Positions 5,961-10,280 of a stretch of DNA of 10,280 nt are shown piece by piece. The notes under the pieces were generated by a model that was given only the letters and a program-made list of their open reading frames with translations, did no database searches and was not told the DNA's origin. Source of the stretch: Pseudooctadecabacter sp. (GTDB lineage Bacteria; Pseudomonadota; Alphaproteobacteria; Rhodobacterales; Rhodobacteraceae); contig JAHDFG010000058.1 of assembly GCA_020628265.1 (NCBI GenBank), forward strand, positions 1-10,280, written 5' to 3'. Both the position numbers and the translations under genes were made by a program. The stretch's first letter is position 1, and the number at the start of each line of letters is the position of its first letter.

Positions 5961-6353
5961 ATGGCACGTGATCCCCGTCGCGGAGGCAAGAAGAAGGTCT
6001 CCAAGAACATCGCAGCTGGCGTTGCACACGTTAACTCCAGCTTCAACAACACCAAGATCCTGATCTCTGACGTGCAGGGCAACGCCATCTCATGGTCGTC
6101 TGCTGGCACCATGGGTTTCAAAGGCTCTCGTAAGTCCACGCCTTATGCTGCCCAGATGGCTGCAGAAGACGCTGGCAAGAAAGCCCAGGAACATGGCGTT
6201 AAGACGCTCGAAGTCGAAGTTCAGGGCCCCGGCTCTGGCCGCGAAAGCGCCCTGCGTGCGCTGGCTGCTGTCGGCTTCAACATCACGTCCATCCGCGACG
6301 TGACCCCGATGGCCCACAACGGTTGCCGTCCGCCGAAGCGCCGCCGCGTCTAA
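5961..6353 (+). CDS. rpsK: 30S ribosomal protein S11
   Basis: S11 forms part of the platform of the small subunit near the mRNA exit and the 3' end of 16S rRNA. The product has 130 residues, the usual length. It shows the basic start MARDPRRGGKKKVSKNIAAG, HVNSSFNNTKILISD (23-37), GFKGSRKSTPYAAQ (52-65), VQGPGSGRESALRAL (87-101) and the near-invariant C-terminus IRDVTPMAHNGCRPPKRRRV (111-130). The Asn-Gly at 120-121 corresponds to the site that forms isoaspartate in E. coli S11. ATG 5961 has GGGAGGG at 5946-5952 with 8 bases of spacing. The gene normally found next in E. coli, rpsD, is missing; rpoA follows after a 111-base structured spacer. Confidence 0.97.
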   Translation: MARDPRRGGKKKVSKNIAAGVAHVNSSFNNTKILISDVQGNAISWSSAGTMGFKGSRKSTPYAAQMAAEDAGKKAQEHGVKTLEVEVQGPGSGRESALRALAAVGFNITSIRDVTPMAHNGCRPPKRRRV

Positions 6354-6364
6354 GCACATGATTA

Positions 6365-6400
6365 CCCCTTTGGGGCTACGGGTTTTCCGTGGCCCCATTT
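6365..6400 (+). terminator. Terminator-like hairpin with competing stem between rpsK and rpoA
   Basis: TGGGGCTACGG (6371-6381) pairs with CCGTGGCCCCA (6387-6397), an 11-bp stem with one wobble and a GTTTT loop, followed by TTT and, five bases later, TTTT. Its 5' arm can instead pair locally: CCCC (6365-6368) with GGGG (6372-6375) around TTT, which would break the long stem. rpoA has no clear promoter of its own, so this is best read as a leaky terminator or attenuator that sets the ratio of rpoA to the ribosomal genes. Confidence 0.5.
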
Positions 6401-6419
6401 CGTCATTTTAACCTCGGGC

Positions 6420-6448
6420 GTTTGCCTTTTTGGACATGAGAGGCAGAC
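6420..6448 (+). promoter_or_regulatory. Hairpin in the rpoA leader, shared with the secY leader
   Basis: GTTTGCCT (6420-6427) pairs with AGGCAGAC (6441-6448), 8 bp with one T-G wobble and a 13-base loop. The wobble is at the same place as in the hairpin before secY (3225-3248). The flanking 9-mers GGCGTTTGC (6417-6425) and AGGCAGACA (6441-6449) are identical to those before secY. It ends 6 bases before the GGAGGG ribosome site of rpoA. The function is unknown; a shared regulator of translation or mRNA processing is an inference. Confidence 0.4.
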
Positions 6449-6464
6449 AGGAATGGAGGGACAC

Positions 6465-7481
6465 ATGATCCACAAGAACTGGGCTGAACTGATCAAGCCG
6501 ACCCAACTGGACGTGAAGCCGGGCAACGACCCTGCACGTCAGGCGACGGTCGTCGCTGAACCGCTGGAACGGGGCTTTGGCCTCACGCTGGGCAACGCCC
6601 TGCGCCGTATCCTGATGAGCTCCCTGCAGGGCGCTGCCATCACCGCCGTTCAGATCGACAACGTTCTGCACGAATTCTCCAGCATCTCTGGTGTGCGTGA
6701 AGACGTCACCGACGTGGTGCTGAACCTCAAGGGCGTCGCGATCCGTATGGAAGTCGAAGGCCCGAAGCGTCTGCAAGTTCAGGCTAAAGGCCCTGGCGTT
6801 GTGACCGCTGGCGACATCTCTGAATCCGCTGGTATCGAAGTGCTGAACAAGGACCACGTCCTGTGCCACCTCGACGAAGGCGCTGATCTGTACATGGAAC
6901 TGACCGTTAACACCGGTAAGGGCTATGTGTCTGCAGACAAGAACAAGCCGGAAGATGCGCCCATCGGCATGATGGCCATCGACGCGATCTACTCGCCGGT
7001 GAAGAAAGTCAGCTACGACGTGCAGCCGACCCGTGAAGGTCAGGTGCTGGACTATGACAAGCTGACCATGAAGGTCGAAACAGACGGTTCCATCACGCCG
7101 GACGACGCTGTGGCTTTCGCTGCACGCATCCTGCAGGACCAGCTGTCCATCTTCGTGAACTTCGACGAGCCTGAGTCTGCTCAGCAGTCGTCTGATGACG
7201 ACGGTCTGGAATTCAACCCGCTTCTGCTGAAGAAGGTTGATGAGCTGGAACTGTCCGTCCGCTCGGCCAACTGCCTGAAGAACGACAACATCGTCTACAT
7301 CGGTGATCTGATCCAGAAGACCGAAGCAGAGATGCTGCGCACCCCGAACTTCGGCCGCAAGTCCTTGAACGAGATCAAAGAAGTTTTGTCCGGCATGGGG
7401 CTGCACCTCGGCATGGACGTCGAAGACTGGCCGCCAGACAACATCGAAGATCTGGCCAAGAAGTTCGAAGACAGCTTCTAA
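6465..7481 (+). CDS. rpoA: DNA-directed RNA polymerase subunit alpha
   Basis: The alpha subunit dimerises to start RNA polymerase assembly, and its C-terminal domain contacts UP elements and activators. The 338-residue product has a complete N-terminal domain, with MIHKNWAELIKPTQL at the start, ERGFGLTLGNALRRILMSSL (35-54) and HEFSSISGVREDVTD (69-83). An acidic linker lies around 234-248. The C-terminal domain begins ELSVRSANCLKNDNIVYIGD (262-281), where R266 matches the DNA-contacting R265 of E. coli, and continues TPNFGRKSLNEIKEVL and GLHLGMDVEDWPP. ATG 6465 is preferred: GGAGGG lies at 6455-6460 four bases upstream and homologues begin MIHKNW. An in-frame ATG at 6453 would add only MEGH and overlap that ribosome site. 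A 117-base spacer separates it from rplQ. Confidence 0.97.
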   Translation: MIHKNWAELIKPTQLDVKPGNDPARQATVVAEPLERGFGLTLGNALRRILMSSLQGAAITAVQIDNVLHEFSSISGVREDVTDVVLNLKGVAIRMEVEGPKRLQVQAKGPGVVTAGDISESAGIEVLNKDHVLCHLDEGADLYMELTVNTGKGYVSADKNKPEDAPIGMMAIDAIYSPVKKVSYDVQPTREGQVLDYDKLTMKVETDGSITPDDAVAFAARILQDQLSIFVNFDEPESAQQSSDDDGLEFNPLLLKKVDELELSVRSANCLKNDNIVYIGDLIQKTEAEMLRTPNFGRKSLNEIKEVLSGMGLHLGMDVEDWPPDNIEDLAKKFEDSF

Positions 7482-7489
7482 GACAACTC

Positions 7490-7575
7490 GGGTGGGCGCA
7501 TAGCCCACCCAACACGACCCTGGGCAATCCTGCCCCACTAACGGAGCCCGCGACACGCATCGCCAAGGCCCACCC
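7490..7575 (+). other. Alternative stems in the rpoA-rplQ spacer
   Basis: GGGTGGGC (7490-7497) pairs perfectly with GCCCACCC at 7503-7510 around GCATA, 8 bases after the rpoA stop, with no T tract behind it. The same 8-mer GCCCACCC occurs again at 7568-7575, twelve bases before the rplQ GGAG, so the same 5' arm could form a second, long-range stem. Between them GGGCA (7522-7526) pairs with TGCCC (7531-7535). The local hairpin should win thermodynamically. A role in mRNA processing or rplQ control is speculation. Confidence 0.4.
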
Positions 7576-7598
7576 TAAAACAAAATGGAGACTACAAA

Positions 7599-8018
7599 AT
7601 GCGTCACGCACGAGGCTACCGCCGCCTGAACCGCACCCACGAACACCGCAAGGCTCTGTGGGCCAACATGGCTGGCTCGCTCATCGAACATGAGCAAATC
7701 AAAACCACCCTGCCCAAGGCCAAAGAACTGCGCCCGATCATCGAAAAGATGATCACGCTGGCCAAGCGCGGTGATCTGCACGCCCGCCGTCAGGCCGCTG
7801 CCCAGCTGAAGCAGGACCAGTACGTTGCGAAACTCTTCGACGTGCTTGGCCCCCGCTACAAAGACCGTCAGGGCGGCTACGTTCGCGTTCTGAAGGCCGG
7901 CTTCCGTTATGGTGACATGGCCCCGATGGCGATCATCGAATTCGTCGACCGCGACGTCGACGCCAAGGGTGCAGCTGACAAAGCCCGCGTCGCAGCTGAG
8001 GAAGCTGCCGAGGATTGA
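7599..8018 (+). CDS. rplQ: 50S ribosomal protein L17
   Basis: L17 lies on the large subunit near the nascent-chain exit. The 139-residue product carries the family signature at its start, MRHARGYRRLNRTHEHRKAL (1-20), then WANMAGSLIEHEQIKTTLPKA (21-41) and RPIIEKMITLAKRG (45-58). A VLKAGFRYGDMAPMAIIEF block (97-115) follows, with an extra alanine- and acid-rich tail (about 118-139) beyond the conserved core, as is common in alphaproteobacteria. ATG 7599 has GGAG at 7587-7590 with 8 bases of spacing. It is the last gene of the ribosomal series, and a strong terminator follows 21 bases after the stop. Confidence 0.97.
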   Translation: MRHARGYRRLNRTHEHRKALWANMAGSLIEHEQIKTTLPKAKELRPIIEKMITLAKRGDLHARRQAAAQLKQDQYVAKLFDVLGPRYKDRQGGYVRVLKAGFRYGDMAPMAIIEFVDRDVDAKGAADKARVAAEEAAED

Positions 8019-8039
8019 TCCTCTGACCCGAGATTTCGG

Positions 8040-8071
8040 AAAGGCCCGTCTGACCTCAGGCGGGCCTTTTT
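8040..8071 (+). terminator. Intrinsic terminator of the ribosomal/rpoA series
   Basis: A continuous 13-bp stem joins 8040-8052 (AAAGGCCCGTCTG) to 8057-8069 (CAGGCGGGCCTTT), with one T-G wobble, an ACCT loop and TTTTT at 8067-8071. It is the clearest terminator in the window and marks the end of the rpsM-rpsK-rpoA-rplQ transcript. Confidence 0.92.
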
Positions 8072-8073
8072 CA

Positions 8074-8102
8074 TTGTGACCCGCTGACCTCGCACCTACC
8101 TT
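8074..8102 (+). promoter_or_regulatory. Promoter candidate for rarA, positioned for a leaderless mRNA
   Basis: TTGTGA (8074-8079) and TACCTT (8097-8102) are 17 bases apart, directly behind the terminator. The start of transcription would fall at about 8109, which is the A of the rarA ATG. The region just before that ATG (TTATCCCC) contains no ribosome site, consistent with a leaderless transcript. The -10 box is a moderate match only. Confidence 0.4.
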
Positions 8103-8108
8103 ATCCCC

Positions 8109-9425
8109 ATGGCTGATCTTTTCGACACCGGCGCCGCACAGGCCGACGCGCCCAGCACCGCGCCGCGCCCGCTGGCGGACAGGCTGCGGCCTAAAACGTT
8201 GGGGGAGGTCATCGGTCAGGAGCAAGTCCTTGGTCCGGATGCACCTTTGGGTGTCATGCTGGCCTCAAATTCATTGTCGTCCTTGATTTTCTGGGGCCCA
8301 CCAGGTGTGGGAAAGACAACCATTGCCCGCCTTCTGGCCGATGAAACCGATCTGCACTTCGTCCAGGTCAGCGCGATTTTCACCGGCGTACCCGAATTGC
8401 GCAAAGTCTTCGAAGCCGCGAAACTGCGCCGTCAGAACGGCAAAGGCACCTTGCTCTTCGTCGATGAAATCCACCGGTTCAACAAAGCCCAGCAGGACGG
8501 GTTCCTGCCGCATATGGAGGACGGCACCATCCTCTTGGTGGGGGCGACCACTGAAAACCCCAGTTTCGAGCTAAACGCTGCTGTCCTGTCCCGGAGCCAA
8601 GTTCTGGTGTTGGAACGTCTGTCGCTCGCCGATCTGGAACGGTTGGCCCAACGGGCCGAGCAGGAATTGGGGCGCAAGCTGCCCCTTGATGGTCACGCCC
8701 GTGAGGCGCTGTTGGAAATGGCCGACGGTGACGGGCGCGGGTTGTTGAACCTGATCGAACAGGTCGCGGCGTGGAAGGTGGACGGCAAGCTGGACACCGA
8801 CGCGCTGACGACGCGCCTGATGCGCCGTGCGACGAAGTACGACAAATCCGGCGATGAGCACTACAACCTGATCAGCGCCTTGCATAAATCCGTGCGCGGG
8901 TCCGACCCTGATGCTGCGCTCTATTGGTTCGCGCGGATGCTCAAGGGCGGCGAAGACCCGCGCTTTCTTGCCCGCCGCATCACCCGCATGGCCGTGGAGG
9001 ACATCGGCCTTGCCGATCCGCAGGCTCAGACGATCTGTTTGCACGCGTGGGAAACCTACGAACGCCTCGGCAGTCCCGAGGGAGAATTGGCGCTCAGCCA
9101 AGCGGTCGCCTATCTCGCCCTCGCGCCGAAATCGAACGCAGGCTACGTGGCCTTCAAATCCGCAATGCGCGCGGCGGAAGTCACGGGGTCAGAGCCTCCC
9201 CCCAAACACATCCTCAATGCGCCCACGTCGCTGATGAAGGATCAGGGCTACGGCGAAGGCTACGCGTACGACCACGACGCAGAAGATGGCTTTAGCGGGC
9301 AGAACTACTTCCCCGAGACGATGAAGCGGGGCGTCTACTACACCCCCGTCGATCGCGGGTTTGAACGCGAGTTGAAGAAGCGCCTCGACTTCTTTGCCAA
9401 ACTGCGCGCAAAGCGCGGCGGTTGA
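8109..9425 (+). CDS. rarA: Replication-associated recombination protein A (MgsA/RarA AAA+ ATPase)
   Basis: AAA+ ATPase of the RarA/MgsA/Mgs1/WRNIP1 family, a clamp-loader relative that acts at stalled replication forks and binds single-strand-DNA-binding protein. The 438-residue product has the usual length. After a variable N-terminus, PLADRLRPKTLGEVIGQEQVL opens the conserved part at 21. Walker A is GPPGVGKT (63-70), Walker B LLFVDEIHRFNKAQQD (115-130), sensor 1 GATTENPSFELN (145-156) and the arginine-finger region VLSR (159-162). The C-terminal oligomerisation part includes DEHYNLISALHKSVRGSDPD, PKSNAGYVAFKSAM and YFPETMKRGVYYTPVDRGFE. No ribosome site precedes ATG 8109. It follows the ribosomal terminator, so it is a separate unit, possibly shared with crcB, which starts 30 bases after its stop. 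Confidence 0.96.
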   Translation: MADLFDTGAAQADAPSTAPRPLADRLRPKTLGEVIGQEQVLGPDAPLGVMLASNSLSSLIFWGPPGVGKTTIARLLADETDLHFVQVSAIFTGVPELRKVFEAAKLRRQNGKGTLLFVDEIHRFNKAQQDGFLPHMEDGTILLVGATTENPSFELNAAVLSRSQVLVLERLSLADLERLAQRAEQELGRKLPLDGHAREALLEMADGDGRGLLNLIEQVAAWKVDGKLDTDALTTRLMRRATKYDKSGDEHYNLISALHKSVRGSDPDAALYWFARMLKGGEDPRFLARRITRMAVEDIGLADPQAQTICLHAWETYERLGSPEGELALSQAVAYLALAPKSNAGYVAFKSAMRAAEVTGSEPPPKHILNAPTSLMKDQGYGEGYAYDHDAEDGFSGQNYFPETMKRGVYYTPVDRGFERELKKRLDFFAKLRAKRGG

Positions 9426-9455
9426 CTCTATCCGCCCCGCAGATATGACGCGCCC

Positions 9456-9830
9456 ATGATACCAACCGTTCTTCAAGTTGCCCTTGGCGGGGCCATCGGT
9501 GCCGCTGCACGCTACGGCGTGGGCGTTGCGCTGTTCCGTCCTGCCGCCGCCTTTCCTGTGGGCGTGCTGACCGCGAACATTGTCGGGTCCTTCTTGATGG
9601 GTGCCTTGGTGGTCTATCTGGGGCAACGTGCCATGGGGCACCTGAACCCGTTCCTGATGACCGGTGTCTTGGGCGGGTTTACGACCTTCTCGGCGTTTTC
9701 GCTTGAGGCGTATACGCTTTACGAAAGGGGCGATGTGGGGTTGGCGGTCACCTATGTTGCAGCCTCGGTGATCCTCTCACTGGTCGCTTTGGTGGCCGGA
9801 GTATTCATAATGCGCGGAGTCCTCGCATGA
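9456..9830 (+). CDS. crcB: Fluoride channel/exporter CrcB (Fluc)
   Basis: Small four-helix membrane protein that works as an antiparallel dimer and lets toxic fluoride leave the cell. The product has 124 residues. Hallmarks are GGAIGAAARY at 11-20, the pore asparagine N41 in GVLTANIVGSFLMG (36-49), and GVLGGFTTFSAFSLEA (70-85), which contains the TTFS motif and the phenylalanines (F78, F81) of the fluoride path. The 30 bases between the rarA stop and this gene leave no room for a crcB fluoride riboswitch, and no clear ribosome site precedes ATG 9456, so it is probably cotranscribed with rarA. The stop TGA overlaps the next start as ATGA. A single full-length copy implies a homodimer unless another is encoded elsewhere. 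Confidence 0.95.
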   Translation: MIPTVLQVALGGAIGAAARYGVGVALFRPAAAFPVGVLTANIVGSFLMGALVVYLGQRAMGHLNPFLMTGVLGGFTTFSAFSLEAYTLYERGDVGLAVTYVAASVILSLVALVAGVFIMRGVLA

Positions 9831-10280
9831 GCAAAGTTCAGACACTGCCCGTTGGCGCGGGCGAGGGGGACCAGCGCATTGACCGCTGGCTGAAACGCCG
9901 GTTCCCGCACCTCAAGCAGGGGCAGATCGAAAAGATGTGCCGCAAGGGAGAGGTGCGTGTGGACGGTGGGCGCGTGAAATCGAACACCCGCGTGGAAGAG
10001 GGCCAGCAGGTCCGCATTCCGCCGTTGCCTGATCCTAACGCTGTCGATGACCGCCCCCGCGATATCCATCCCGCGGACGCCAAAATGATTCAAGGCTGCG
10101 TGATCTACAAAGACGACCATGTGATCGTGCTGAACAAACCCGCTGGCCTACCGACACAAGGCGGCAGCAAGCAGACCAAGCACGTCGACGGTTTGGCCGA
10201 AGCCCTAAAGTTCGGGTTTGAGGAGAAGCCGCGACTGGTGCACCGGCTGGACAAAGACACATCCGGCGTTCTGGTGTTGG
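9827..10280 (+). CDS. RluA-family (RluC-like) ribosomal large-subunit pseudouridine synthase, 3' truncated by window
   Basis: Converts particular uridines of 23S rRNA to pseudouridine; RluC-type enzymes act on three sites near helices 35-39 and 90, but the target cannot be fixed from this part. The first 151 codons are present. An S4-like RNA-binding domain occupies about 15-65 (RIDRWLKRRFPHLKQGQIEKM…GEVRVDG). The catalytic domain follows, with VIYKDDHVIVLNKPAGLPTQGG (92-113) and HRLDKDTSGVLVL (139-151), where D142 is the expected catalytic aspartate. The gene runs off the end of the window. Its ATG overlaps the crcB stop (ATGA) and no separate ribosome site is evident, so translation is probably coupled to crcB. 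rluC is the likeliest name, but RluD or another paralogue is not excluded. Confidence 0.9.
   Translation, partial: MSKVQTLPVGAGEGDQRIDRWLKRRFPHLKQGQIEKMCRKGEVRVDGGRVKSNTRVEEGQQVRIPPLPDPNAVDDRPRDIHPADAKMIQGCVIYKDDHVIVLNKPAGLPTQGGSKQTKHVDGLAEALKFGFEEKPRLVHRLDKDTSGVLVL

Noticed and set aside
6453..6464. rpoA start at ATG 6453
   Set aside because: It adds only MEGH and overlaps GGAGGG, which is the ribosome site for ATG 6465. Homologues begin MIHKNW.
6408..7556. Long minus-strand open frame (382 codons) opposite rpoA
   Set aside because: It is the antisense shadow of the conserved rpoA. High-GC coding strands commonly produce such frames, and there is no ribosome site or family resemblance.
1..10280. 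CRISPR arrays, tRNA or rRNA genes, insertion sequences, prophage or defence genes
   Set aside because: I looked for regularly spaced repeats, cloverleaf-like segments, terminal inverted repeats and typical mobile or defence proteins and saw none. Apart from the two genes between rpmD and rplO, the content is core chromosomal.

Overview
The window looks like chromosomal core DNA of an alphaproteobacterium, most likely a marine Rhodobacterales member (Roseobacter-type). This rests on the order secY-adk-rpsM-rpsK-rpoA-rplQ without infA, rpmJ or rpsD, on RpoA starting MIHKNW, on a short-LID adenylate kinase, and on fairly GC-rich codon use. No genus can be named from sequence reading alone.

Layout. 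Positions 1-52 hold the last codons of rpmD (L30), followed by a strong intrinsic terminator at 77-108. The ribosomal series is then interrupted by two genes unrelated to ribosomes: an ACT-domain threonine ammonia-lyase (146-1360, +) and a membrane acyltransferase-3 protein (1338-2447, -). These converge and overlap at their 3' ends. A good sigma70-type promoter candidate (2550-2578) then restarts the ribosomal series: rplO, secY, adk (ATGA overlap with secY), a 388-base spacer with a possible small membrane peptide gene and a second promoter candidate (5402-5430), then rpsM, rpsK, rpoA and rplQ. A 13-bp-stem intrinsic terminator at 8040-8071 closes the series. Downstream are rarA (DNA repair/replication AAA+ ATPase), crcB (fluoride channel) and the start of an RluA-family pseudouridine synthase gene that runs off the window. 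crcB and the synthase gene overlap by ATGA.

Working together. rplO, rpsM, rpsK and rplQ build the ribosome, secY builds the protein-export channel, adk balances adenine nucleotides and rpoA supplies the RNA polymerase alpha subunit. They probably form two or more promoter-driven units where other bacteria have tightly packed spc and alpha operons.

I see no CRISPR array, tRNA, rRNA, insertion sequence or phage gene, and no obvious undescribed multi-gene system. The least explained material is in the unusually long spacers of the ribosomal region, nearly all of which carry stem-loops. Most notable is a near-identical hairpin (GTTTGC pairing with GCAGAC, within shared 9-mers GGCGTTTGC and AGGCAGACA) just ahead of both secY and rpoA. 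Next is an 8-mer repeat in the rpoA-rplQ spacer that allows two mutually exclusive stems. These are candidate cis-regulatory RNA elements, not demonstrated ones.
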